Assembly (NCBI RefSeq): GCF_003576645.1
Contig: NC_044922.1
Location: 7,400,640 to 7,464,639, forward strand
Direction of reading: 5' to 3'
From: Ipomoea triloba
Taxonomy: Eukaryota; Streptophyta; Magnoliopsida; Solanales; Convolvulaceae
DNA length: 64,000 bases
Part shown: one piece after another, positions 32,630 through 43,891 of the stretch
How positions within the stretch are numbered: position 1 is the first letter of the stretch
Layout of the letters: each line of letters starts with the position of its first letter
Position numbers and translations under genes: made by a program
Notes under the pieces: model-generated
Seen by the model: only the letters and a program-made list of their open reading frames with translations
What the model was told of the DNA's origin: nothing
Database searches by the model: none

Positions 32630-33932
32630 TGATGTTGTGTATTTTGCGGTGAGTTGAAAGTGGAATGTGGTAAAACGAAGAGTCAAGACTCCCCGAGTGT
32701 CGTGTCTCTCAACGATGGCGAATGGGAATCGAATTTATGTTGGCATTTAGAAGGTTGAAAGGTAAGAGTTGCAAGAATCGTAAGGAGAGGATTTGTTCAT
32801 GGTTGTGAATGGTTTGAAGGGTAAAATAAGATAGAAAATATAAAAGGTAAAAGAAGGGGGTGCATGCCTATGCTAAGCCAAAGGATTGATTATCGTAGGT
32901 AGCTTGGAATTGTGTTTCGGGATTGAACTAGGGAGTCACGGTATTGGTACCGAGTGGCATCACACTCAGACTCTCAATCCTCATTCGGTTGAGGCATTTT
33001 ATCGAACACCTTGCCTACCACTTCTCTCGGATCTCATCCTTTCGGATTAAGAGCGAAGATATAGATGAGTTGGGCTCGTGAGAGGCCGCTCTCGCGCACT
33101 CCCTCACTTTCACTCGGTTTACTAACTATCCCGGCCGGAAATAGAAGCAAAGTTTGAACAACATCATCCATACAAACATCAATCATACTCCCACAAATCT
33201 CAAGATCATAAGATAAAATCTAAGCATCAATCAAGTGGTTAACAAGGGCACACACACCCAAACTACTCTACTCTAACATAGAAAGCATTAAATCAACAAA
33301 AGAAGCAAAGAAATAATATAAAAGAGCAAACTTTAATATAAAAGAAGAGTATTACCTAAAGAAAGCTTTGAATCTACAAGATCTTCATCTTCTACACTAA
33401 GCTAAGCTAATCTAAGGAGGAGTATTTGTCTTCCTCCCCAAAGGGGAAGAATTTGAGAAAAGAAAACTAGATCTAAGGATTATTGGGTGCCTCCTCCCCT
33501 TCAAAGGTCTGAAATAATGAGCCTTATATAGGGGGAAGAAAATAGGGGCAAGATAGACTTTTTCCCGCAGCAGATTTTTAGGGCTTGATACAGGGCTCTC
33601 GACGCGTCGAGCCCAGAAGAAATTTTTCCGCGATCCTTTCACAGGCATGGCAGAGGGCGTGGGGAGTTTCTGGAATGATTCCACGCCCCTCCACACGCAT
33701 GTGAGGCTGCGTGGGAGGCTCCTGCTTCATGACTTCTTCATTTTCTGCTCAGTTTTGGCCTTAAGTCCTCCTTTTGGCTGTAGAATTGCTTAAAAACATC
33801 TCCCATGCTCTTGTTAGTGGTTATTGGTCACATTCGAGTCTTAACGCATGAAATTCTTATGAAATGGGTAATAAACCATACAATTCTAGCCCGTAAATGA
33901 CCCTTAAAACAGACTATTCTTGGTGCTTATCA
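32630..33932 (-). mobile_element. Inverted solo LTR of the same Athila-like family (1303 bp)
   Basis: On the minus strand it starts TGATAAGCACCAAGAATAGT and matches the two LTRs of the host element over its length, more diverged at its far end. It is flanked by the TSD ATGAG at 32625-32629 and 33933-33937. It has one copy each of the CTCGACGCGTCGAG palindrome (33598) and of the 42-bp unit. This is a self-family insertion in the opposite direction. Confidence 0.85.
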
Positions 33933-33937
33933 ATGAG

Positions 33938-34382
33938 TGAGGGGGATACTACTTCATTTTATTCGTGTGAGGATGAGAGTGATTTTTCTAGCCAGATAGA
34001 GTGGGGAGATGAAGAGAAGGAGTGTGAGGGAGAGTTGATAGAAAATGATGAGATTTTCACATTTGATCTTATTAAGGAAGTTGAGTGGAAAGACTTGACT
34101 ACATTCGAAAATGAAAATGGGAGTGAGGAGATATGGTATAAAGAGAGCGCTAAAAATGAAAAGATCTTTAGGGGGAGAAGAGAGGAAAAAGAAAAGGAAG
34201 TACACACCATCCTAGAAGAATTAAGGAGGGTGTTTGAGTCTAAAATTCTTCCAACCATGCATATTGTTTTTCCTTTATTTTCATGGGAATTCAAGGATGT
34301 CTTACATCTTGGGGCATTCCTTGAAGCAAAGGTTCACGGGACGCTTGGTAAGGTCCCAAAATCTGTGTGCTTCGAAGGATAG
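33938..34382 (+). pseudogene. Athila-like element ORF, part 3 of 3 (C-terminal)
   Basis: Continues in the same frame after the ATGAG duplication (EGDTTSFYSCEDES, a fourth acidic repeat). It ends with a basic-hydrophobic tail: ILEELRRVFESKILPTMHIV, then WEFKDVLHLGAFLEAKVHGT and the stop at 34380-34382. It precedes the Athila-style spacer with GACGTTAAAC. No frameshift is seen in this piece. Confidence 0.65.
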
Positions 34383-36365
34383 AGCACACCACGTCTGGCC
34401 AGGAGACGTTAAACCATGGCGCACTTGGGAGGCAATCCCAACGTTATCCTTAGATATTAGAACTTTATTTCTTGTTTACTTTTTCTTTTTTCTTCGTTAT
34501 TAGCAATTTTCTTTTTTTTAGAATAGCCTTGCTTGAGCTAACATTGCAGGTGATTTTGGTGCTAAGCCATGACGAAGAAAGTGATCAGCACTGTTGTCCA
34601 CGCTGCTCACACGCGTGGTGACAGGCGTGGAACTTTTCCAGTGCTGATCCACGTGGACCTACACGCGTGTAAGTCCGCGTGGACAGGTCCTGACAAGATT
34701 TTCGTGCATTATTTTCTTTTCATCCAATTTTTATAAGTCTCCAAGGTCTGGCCGTGCCAATAATCCCAACTTTATCCTTTATTTTTAAGCAAATTTTATT
34801 TACGGTTATTATTTTGTTTCTTTTAGTTGCTTTAAGTTTATTTCTATGCAGCCGTTTAAGCTAACAGATGCAGGATAAACATTTCGGAGGCATAGATTTA
34901 CTTTTACATTGGTTGATGCCAAAGGAAAGAAAACGATGAGCCGACAATCTTAAAGAAAATAGATGGGCAGCAAGCGGAAGATAAGGTTGTAGACGCACTG
35001 TATGGTATATCATTCTGACTTTTCTTCCAAATTTTCTTATGAGCAAATTTGTCTTGGTTCACAGAGGATGAGTTCATGATTTTGTTATAATGGGTATAAT
35101 ATTTTTTAAGAAAATTTATTTGAAGCCCAGAGCACACTTTTTAAGTGTGGAAAGATGCTTTAGTGTACAATCTTCTAAGACCCTAATCCTTTTTCCTCTG
35201 TTCCTCATGCAAACATCGAGGACGATGTTCACTTTTAAGTGTGGAAAGGATTTATGCTTCTTGAAATAGTTGATTAATTGAGTGATAAGGTATAGGAACT
35301 AGAGGGCGTGTTATTGCCAATACTATCTAGGAAGGCTCCTAACCTTGTGCCAAATACGAATGTTTTAAATATGCTTTGGAAGTTACATTTTGCTCCAATT
35401 TGCACAATGTGACCCAAAATTGAAAATTTTCTATGTGTGCTTGCATGTTCTTCACCTTGTATTTTGTTTGGACCTCAGTCAAAGATATCTCGAAGTGGGA
35501 GTGTGAATCCCTCCCTTAAGTTTTAGAAAGATACGAATTGCGAAGCCCGAAAATTGAATTAATCTTAGCAGGACATGGGGCAAAAGGTGAGCCTAAGTGA
35601 GCTTAGAGTGAAAAATCCCTACTCCCTAGAAAAAGGCATGAGGGGTTGATATGGTGAAAAGAAAAAAGGCAAAGACCACTCCTAGAGATAAAACAGAGGT
35701 GAGCCATCTAGTCTCGATACGGGGTAACCATTGCACCGTCTTCGAAAAAGCATGGAGATCCATGTGAAGTAGGTTACCCCGAAGAGATCCTGAAAGATGA
35801 GAAAAATAGAGAGGAGGTGAGCGAGCCGCTTCGCTAGGATTCAGGCACCCATTGCACTGTCTTCGAAAAAGCATGGGGCTCCATGTGAAGTCAGGTCGCC
35901 CGATGACGTTATCCTAGGAGGTGAGAAAATAGAGTGATCGCCAAAGCCATGGCGATGAGCAGTCCATGTCCCTGCCCTCACTTATATTGCATAAAGGGGC
36001 TTTGGCGTTTTGGTTGGAAATTGGCTAGGGGGTGCACATCGTTCCCACTAGTCGGATCGGCTGGAAGCCCCTAGAAAATACAAGGTGAAACCTTTTTGTC
36101 ATTTGCATGCTTGAAAGGTGTAAAACTTTTTATGTTATATCTATCTCTTGAGACCTTCACTTCCTTAGCATATTTCTTACATTTGGTCGCCATGAGTTTA
36201 GTGGTCTTGTTAGATAGTGTAGGGAATTTCACCCACTCAACTCCGAACACCCACACATCGCTTGATCAATTAATAATGAGAAAACGAACTATCCTTGGTG
36301 CTTATATGATTAGGATTTGATAGTATGCTTGCTTAAGGACAAGCAAGGTTTAAGTGTGGAAACTT
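34383..36365 (+). other. Non-coding 3' internal region of the Athila-like element
   Basis: No ORF is supported where Athila elements may carry an env-like gene. The stem-like TTGGGAGGCAATCCCAA lies near 34425. CACACGCGTGG-type palindromes are near 34610-34680. The phrase TTTAAGTGTGGAAA, resembling the plus-strand priming site, occurs near 35137, 35236 and, functionally placed, just before the LTR at about 36349. A 100-bp block with CACCGTCTTCGAAAAAGCAT is duplicated near 35736 and 35855. Confidence 0.6.
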
Positions 36366-37788
36366 TGATAAGCACCAAGAATAGTCTGTTTTAAGGGTCA
36401 TTTACGGGCTAATATTGTATAGTTTGCTACCCATTTCATAAGGATTTCATGCATTAAGACTCGGATGTGACCAAAAACCTCTAACACGATTATGGAAGAT
36501 GTTTTTAAGCTATTCTACAGCCACAAGAAGGACTTAAGGCCAAAACTGAGCAGAAAGCGAAGAAGCCATGAAGCAGGAGCCTCCCACGCAGCCCCACACG
36601 CGTGTGGATGGACGTGGAATAATTCCAGTAGCTCACCACGCCCTCCACCACGCGTGGCGATAGCAGTCGAAGCCTCAAGGCTCGACGCGTCGAGCCCTAG
36701 CCTCGACGCGTTGAGAACGTGCCGTAGCATTTTTATGAAAATCCTTGAAGGCTCGACGCGTCGAGCCCCTGTCTCGACGCGTCGAGAGCCCTGTGGCAGC
36801 CCTAATTTCAGCTGCGGGAAAATTGTCTATCTTGCCCCTATTTTGCTCCCACTATATAAAGCTCATTATTCCAAGACCTTGAGAGGGGGAGGAGAACAAC
36901 CAATAATTTATAGATCTAGTTTTCTTTCTATTTTCTTCCCCTTTGGGGAGGAAGACAAACACATCTCCTTAAATTAGTCTAGCTTAGAAGATGGAGAAGA
37001 TATAGATTCAAGATCTCCTTAGGTATAAATACTCTTTTTATTACAAAGATTGTTCTTTTATATTATTGCTTTGTTTGATTATCAAAAAAAAAATATTATT
37101 GCTTTGTTTATTTTGTTGTTATTGATGTTTCCTACGCTTGAGTAGTGTAGTTAAGGGTGTGTGTGCCCATGATAATCCTTTGATTGATGATTAAATCTTG
37201 TCTTATGCCTATGAGAATTGTGGTAGTAGTATTGAAGTTTGTATGGATGATGTTGTTCAAACTTTGCTTCTATTTCCGTCTGGGATAGTTAGTGAACCGA
37301 GTGGAAGTGAGAGAGTGCGCGATAGCGGCCTCTCACGAGCCCAACTCATCTATATCTCCGCTCTTAATCCGAAAGGACGAGATCCGAGAAGAGTGGTAGG
37401 CAAGGTGTTCGATAAAATGCCTCAACCGAATGAGGATTGAGAGTCTGAGTGTGACGCCACTCGGTACCAATACTGTGACTCCCTAGTTCAATCCCGAAAC
37501 CCATTTCCAAGCTACCTACGTTAATCAATCATTTGGCTTAGCATTGGCATGCATCCCCTTCTTTTTCCTTTTGTATTTTCTATTTCAATCTTACCTTTCA
37601 AACCATTTACACAACCATCCATGAACAAAACATCTCCCTACGATTCTTGCAACTCTTACCTTTCAACCTCATAAATGCGTAACACCAATTCGCTCCCATT
37701 TGTCATCCTTGAGAGACACGACACTCGGGGAGTCTTGACTCTTCGTTTTAACACATTCACACTCACCATATAACTGCAATCCTTGTCA
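36366..37788 (+). repeat. Right LTR of the Athila-like element (1423 bp)
   Basis: Starts TGATAAGCACCAAGAATAGT and ends CAATCCTTGTCA. It has four CTCGACGCGTCGAG-type palindromes (36681, 36702 with one mismatch, 36752, 36773), a TATA box near 36851 and a single 42-bp unit. A 17-bp insertion at 37077 is described separately. Confidence 0.88.
37077..37093 (+). mobile_element. Minute LINE-type retroposition (17 bp with A-tail)
   Basis: GATTATC plus ten A is flanked by a 16-bp direct repeat TATTATTGCTTTGTTT at 37061-37076 and 37094-37109. The left LTR has the uninterrupted site. The pattern is that of target-primed reverse transcription with extreme 5' truncation. Confidence 0.65.
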
Positions 37789-37889
37789 ATATTAATATTA
37801 GTATACTCTTTTATTATTATGCACCCTTATATATGATATGATATGGTGTATGTATGTAATTGTTATGGTAAATATAATATTTCAGAATT

Positions 37890-38110
37890 AATTCATGTAT
37901 TCCAACAATTATATCATTGTACCTCCCTTGTATCTTTTATTGAGTTAAGGAATTCAAGAATTAAGGAATGAATTTATAGGAACAAACAACAACAACAACA
38001 ATTCGTGTATTCCAACAATTATATCATTGTACCTCCCTTGTATCTTTTATTTCTTTTATTGAGTTAAGGAATTCAAGAATTAAGGAATGAATTTATAGGA
38101 ACAAACATAA
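37890..38110. repeat. About 111-bp tandem duplication
   Basis: The block with GTATTCCAACAATTATATCA through ATTTATAGGAACAAAC is present twice, joined by a CAACAACAACAA run. The second copy has an extra TTTCTTTTA. Confidence 0.9.
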
Positions 38111-38719
38111 ATTGATACTTTTTTCTAATATAACTTACCTAAAAGGCTTCATCCCTTTGTTATAATACTGATTCATATTTTAACCCGTTTATTATGGTAA
38201 TCTATATAGGCAATTACCATATACTATATACCATCTAAATAACTTGGCACGTGGTAATTAACAACCGTATTTAACATTTAAATTTATTATGGTAATTAAA
38301 CATATATAATCCTTTCTTAAGACGGTTTTTTTTAATACTTCAAATAATATAATTTACCCGTGAACTTCATTTGATTACTTTTGATAAAATCTTAAAAATT
38401 ATGGCAAGTAAAGAATTAATACTTTCCTTAATATAAATGTTATATAATCAGTTAAGAATATTTATAATACACATATTATGTCCATAATTACAGGAGTTTA
38501 AAAAAGATTATGATAATTATTCCAATTCACAGATTATTACGTCCATGCAATTATGCAAATTATTTCAATTCACATATTATTATACATATAAAATTATGCT
38601 AATGGTTATTTTTGGAATAAAATATTAATAATTATGGTAATTAAGAAATTAATTCACATATTATACTTTTATTAAACTATTTTTTATACTTGTTGTAATA
38701 TATATTTATCTAATCAATT

Positions 38720-39691
38720 AAGGAAATGAATGGTACACACATTACAGACATAATTAAACTAAATTAAACATACACATATATTACAAACATAATTAAACGA
38801 ATTTAAACATACACATATTACGTCCATAATTAAATGAAATTAAACATACACATTATTTTATTAAGAATAATATATACACCTTATTTACTATAATTATTCA
38901 GATTACATGAATGTCATAATTAGCATAATATTAATTAAGTATAATATAAACTACTTAATTACTATGTTGTAATCGTAATAAAATGACCTCATTTTTTATT
39001 TGAACTAATGATAAATTATTTTGCCCATACAAAAAATTAAACATACACATATTATGTCCATAATTAAACGAAATTAAACATACACATATTATTTTAATAA
39101 GAATAATATATAGTCCTTATTTATCATAATTATTCAGATTACATGAATGCCATAATTAGAATAATATTAATTAAGTATAATATATACTCCTTAATTACTA
39201 CTCTGTATATTGTAATTATAATAAAACGACATCATTTTTATTGAAATTAATGATAAATTTTGCTGCTCATGTAGAAATTAAACATACACATATTACGGTG
39301 AGTAATTAAATGAAAATAAACATACATATATTACATCCATAATTAAAGAAAATGAAACATACACATATTACGTCCATATTATTACCAACATGTGTTTAAC
39401 ACTTTAATCTTACTATGATAATTAAACATAGAGATTCCCTTCATTTGATTATAGTATATTTTTATTACCTAAAATAATATTAATTACCTATTCTCTTCCT
39501 TCTATTTTTTGTTTAGATTTTTTCCTAATATAATTTTTAAGTAATCAATTTCAACACTAATATACAAATCTTATAATTTCAAATAAATGTACACTTTTAA
39601 ATCTTACAATTGTTTATAATTTCATCATTAATTTTATTATATAAATATATAATTCAAAAATTATCCGTGCATCACACGAGTAATTCACTAG
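38720..39691 (+). mobile_element. Helitron-type 3' region with AT-rich tandem units
   Basis: Units of about 233 bp (landmark TTAAACATACACATATTA followed by AAGAATAATATATA) repeat from 38720 to 39420. The segment ends in a hairpin-like CCGTGCATCACACG, then CTAG at 39688-39691 followed by T. It is related to the degenerate end at 26100-26410. No 5' end was identified nearby. Confidence 0.5.
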
Positions 39692-40253
39692 TATTGTAAA
39701 TAAGTATATGTATGTATGTATATATTTAAAAATATTTCTAAATATTTATGAACACATATTCTGTTAATTTTATAATTTAATTTCCTTAATTATATTTCAT
39801 AATTTATTAATTATAATTTAATGAAATTGCCACAAATATTGCGACGGAAGAAATATTATATTTTGCAATTTCATTAATTATATTAATTATAATTACCAAA
39901 TATTGTGGAAATTACCATAATAATTTCATTAGTATATTAATTATAATATTTGTTCTCTTCCAATATTGAAATATATTACCATAAAATTTCCATAATAATT
40001 AATGAAATTCCCAAAATTTTGAAATATATTACCATAAAATTACCATAATAATTACACAAAAGAAAGGAATGAAAATTACTATAATAATTACCATTAATAA
40101 AAATTAGTCAATTATATTAATAATTAATTATATTGAGGTAAGTATAATTTATTTATACCAATAATATTAGACCTTAAGCATAAAAATATATATAGATTAG
40201 CATACAATTAGCATAATGATTACACTGGAAAAATATATCCATAATACGTATGT

Positions 40254-40503
40254 ATTCTAAGGGCCCACAAGTATTTGCCATGCATACGATATATTTAATT
40301 TCATTACTTCCATTTGAAGCAAAAATTATTTAATCTCAATGCAAATTCCCATGCATATTAATGCATGTAAAATTATTTATTCTAAGGGCCCACAAGTATT
40401 TTCCATGCATACCATATATTTAAATTCATTACTTCCATTTGAAGCAAAAATTATTTAATCTCAATGGAAATTCCCATGCATATTAATGCATGTAAAATTT
40501 CAA
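40254..40503. repeat. 125-bp tandem duplication
   Basis: The block starting ATTCTAAGGGCCCACAAGTA occurs at 40254 and 40379 with four or five differences. Confidence 0.9.
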
Positions 40504-40504
40504 G

Positions 40505-41492
40505 ATCTAAAACTTGTGCCACTGCCCAAAGCCATTTCTAAGTTTCGCCATCGTCAGTTGAAGCAACAACCAATAAATCCCGACTATAATTGCCGGAAAA
40601 CACAAGGGTGCCGAAAAGAAACAGTGGGTAACTGTTGTTTTTCATAGGCTTGTCTCATTGTTTTCCAGAGTAATGTGCTTCAACAAGTTGTTAGGGACAT
40701 CCTTTACAATGTGCCACTTTACAGGGAAACAACCAATCCACTTATCTTACTGCTAATATTCAACCATTTTGTTGAAATCAACCGGACCAACCATCTCAGC
40801 AACGCCAACAAATTGTCCATTGGTATTTACCTGGACATGTACCCAAATAAATCAGTTTCAAGAAAGGAAAAGAATTTAAAAAATAGCAAAGCTCTAGTAG
40901 TTGGTCCAAAGAACTAACCGAGAAGAAAGGAAAACAGGGCAGTCTGAAGACTTCTGTTGAGCCTCCTTACAAGATTCATCAAGCTACTTGTTACCATTTG
41001 GTGTGCTGGACCACACATTATATTTGACACTTTTGTGGACATCGTCCTCATTGTAAGACTTGATAACGAAAAACTTTGCATCAGAGTAAGTCTCAGGACA
41101 ATCTGGTCGATTGTATTGTTCTCTATCTAGAACCAGGCTTGAGTTTTCTTTCTCATTATCATTCGTTATAGTCAATGGAACCTGTTGCCCTTTAACGGCC
41201 AGAGTAAAGATTTTTGGACCCTTTGGCTCTTGGCCCCTTGTTCAACTCATTCAAACCATCCAAGTTCTCATTGTCAAAACCAAAGTAACCACCCCTCTGT
41301 CACTAGGTTTGAACTTGTTGTCAGCAGCCAACCATCCACGATTATTTGTACGTGAATTGTAACCACTTGATCCATACACTAAGCCAGATCCAAAGGCATT
41401 ACCATACTGACCATAGTAATTGTTTGGATACATTCTATTGATATATCCATTAGTTGTGTAGTTTGTGTTGTTGGCCTTGGATGTTACAGTCC
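40505..41492 (-). pseudogene. YTH-domain (ECT family) gene fragment, decayed
   Basis: Minus-strand exons at about 41492-40919 and 40830-40505 keep splice sites (acceptor CTTGCAG before 41492; donor GTTAGT at 40918; acceptor GTCCAG before 40830). The first codes a Tyr/Gly/Asn-rich linker (MYPNNYYGQYGNAFGSGLVY) and the start of the YTH fold (DAKFFVIKSYNEDDVHKSVK, YNVWSSTPNGNK). The second continues with NGQFVGVAEMVGPVDFNK and [23 protein letters not shown] proteins read N6-methyladenosine in mRNA. Here NGNK is followed by a stop, there are two frameshifts between 41200 and 41290 and stops after FNKMVEY. Introns are retained, so this is a DNA-level copy, not a processed one. Confidence 0.85.
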
Positions 41493-41987
41493 CTGCAAGA
41501 TAATTTTAAACATTAAGTAAACTGGTTTTAAAAGGGGATCCAGACACTAAATTCCAAATAATTCATATTGATATAAAAACACATTTGATCAATAATCTGA
41601 CATCAAGAGATTCTACATAACAGATGGCCTAGAGATAGATAGAAGCACACAGTGGTTTAAAACCTCAATAGGGAAACCATAACTTCACAACTCACAAGTA
41701 AAGATAACCAAATTCCAAAAAATTCATATAGAAGGCACTCCAAAGAAATCATTGAACCATGAAATAATTAACCTTAGTTGGGGTTGTGAAGTTAATGGGT
41801 TGTCTATGGTCATATAGAGTGTATTTATACACAATGGATGAATCAAAAGGGCACAATATTCGAATTATAAAATGGTAAGAGGTCTCAAAAAAGGTAAAAG
41901 CTTTTAAATATTTAATTAATACCAAACACATTATAATATCCAAAAAGGTATATCTTTGAATTTGGACAAAAATTTATAAGAATATTT
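41493..41987. other. Intron-like flank of the YTH fragment and AT-rich DNA
   Basis: The first part is probably the upstream intron of the YTH gene copy. Nothing else is recognised before the copia insertion site. Confidence 0.4.
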
Positions 41988-43777
41988 TGTTAGGAACATC
42001 ATGTAATAGGTTTTGATGATACCAACGGTTAAGTAGAAATCCCCAAAGTCTCGAAAGATAGGAATCAATGTAAGTTCGACAAGTAAACTAAGAGCGAAAA
42101 TACAACCGGGTAACTTGAGCTCAACTCGGAAAATATTTAAGCTTAAGGTAAACTTGTTTGAACATCTTAGAAGTCTCGTGTTGTAATCATATAGACAGAT
42201 CAGAAGAAAGCATGGGACAACTCTGGAAGAATAAGGGTCTGTGAGACATCAACTAAGTCTCGAGACATAAGCAGAGTTCGAGAGGTAGTACCTCTCGATA
42301 CAGTTATCCAGTTCGAGACATAAACAGAGTTCGAGAGATAGACCTCTCGATACTTGAGTTCGAGACATTAAGCAATCAAGATATCAACCTTGGTCTCGAT
42401 ACACTAACAATTCTCCAACAAAGCTGAAGGACGGTCATACTTAAAATCTGGAGAAGAAGAATATCATGGAGATGGAATAATGAAGAGGTGCCGAACGTGA
42501 AGATTTCAAAATGGGCGGAAATGGATGACACGTCAGATTTCCACCACAAACGGTCAAAAGGTGCACCAATGCTGAAGTGGTCTGATTCCCTACAAACAAG
42601 GAATAATGGGAATATAAAAAGAGTAACTTTTACCAAAAGACGAAAGTGGAGCATGGACTCAAGAAAAGTGAACTATGGAACATTCACTACAAGACAAAGA
42701 GGTTCAAGTTACAAGATCACCACTCCATGAAATATGCTGAAAATATGCAAGACCCATGATCAGCATGGGAGACAAATTTCAAACGGAATAATTTTCCCTC
42801 CAACGGAATTATTCCTCTACTCTCATATATAAGGACGTAAAGACACAAAGAAAAAAAAGGAGTGAAAAGAAGGGGTTCGAAATTCTTAAGAAGTGTCTGC
42901 CTAAAACGTTCAAAGTGCAAAGTGGTTAACTTGGAATATCATCCTGATATTCAAAATAGCGAGAAAACACATCTTAGTGTTTCAAGAGAGTTACAAAGCT
43001 TAAACTGTTATACATCTAGAAGGTGACCGAAGCTGCTCTACATTGAAGTTGATTCAAAGATAGCTTGTGGTCAGATTGGAGTCTGTTACATTCAACTGTG
43101 ACAACCAAAAACACCTTGCTTTGGATTAAGCAAGAGAGGTGGAGTAACCTGGCAGCTGTCCGAGTGAAAGAAACCTGAGGCTTGACGCGGGCTTGGTGAT
43201 CAAAGGTCAAGTGCTCGAGAGGTGGAGTAGCTGGAAGCGGGGAGAAAGACCTTGGAGAGGCGGAGTAACCTGGCAGCTGTCTTGTGAAGATCCTGAGGCT
43301 TGACGCGGGCTTGGTGATCAAAGGTCAAGTGCTCGAGAGGTGGAGTAACAAGAAGCGGGGCGAAAAACCTGAGGCTTGAGGCGGGCTTCGTGATCAAAGC
43401 TCAAGCGCTCGATATTGTACTAAATAAGGGAAGTTTTTAGTGCAATCCTTCCAGGGAGTTTCTGGAAGAAGAGTGGACGTAGGCGGGTTGGCCGAACCAC
43501 TTAAAAATCTCTCTTGCATTTACTTACTGTTTTCATCTCTCGCTAACCTCTCGATTGTACTGCATATAAACTCACTTCTCGAACTAACTAAAACTCGTGC
43601 TAACTAAAAGGGGATAACATTTCCGCTGCGCATAAAACTTTGTCTTCACCTCGTGAGGTATCGAACCTAAACATCCTAAGTTCAATACACACGAGAGGTT
43701 GAAAAGATTTGCAAAATCTTATACAAGTCTATTCACCCCCCCCCCTAGACTTGTACCCCATCCCCTTGGGACCAACA
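41988..43777 (+). repeat. 5' LTR of the SIRE-like element (1790 bp)
   Basis: Starts TGTTAGGAACATCATG and ends GGGACCAACA. A TATA box TATATAA is at 42826-42832. Just upstream GGAATAATT (42785) and AATTATTCC (42807) form a 9-bp inverted repeat. A 21-bp near-perfect palindrome built on TCGAGAGGTA lies at 42278-42298. Between 43130 and 43420 a unit with CCTGAGGCTTGACGCGGGCT and GTGCTCGAGAGGTGGAGTA is repeated three times. Confidence 0.93.
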
Positions 43778-43779
43778 AT

Positions 43780-43791
43780 TGGTATCAGAGC
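43780..43791 (+). other. Primer-binding site (tRNA-iMet type)
   Basis: TGGTATCAGAGC lies two bases after the LTR end. A second copy is at 46077-46088 in the duplicated leader. Confidence 0.92.
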
Positions 43792-43891
43792 AAGTTCTCT
43801 GATCGATATAAACCTTTGTTTATATTGCCTAGAGATCCTTCTTTGAAAAATCCTTTAAAAGTTTTTCAAAGCACGAGATAATTCTTCTAAT

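Larger units (their letters stand above)
27648..37788 (+). mobile_element. Athila-like non-autonomous LTR retrotransposon with nested insertions
   Basis: Flanked by LTRs at 27648-29141 and 36366-37788, with a tRNA-Asp-type PBS after the first and a purine-containing GTTTAAGTGTGGAAACT motif before the second. Both are Athila style, as is the GACGTTAAAC...TTGGGAGGCAATCCCAA motif near 34408. No protease, RT, RNase H or integrase is seen. The only coding capacity is one ORF of about 588 codons, split by two solo LTRs (30047-31950 and 32630-33932). Without them the element would be about 6.9 kb. The left LTR is shared with another truncated copy, so no TSD can be expected. Confidence 0.8.
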
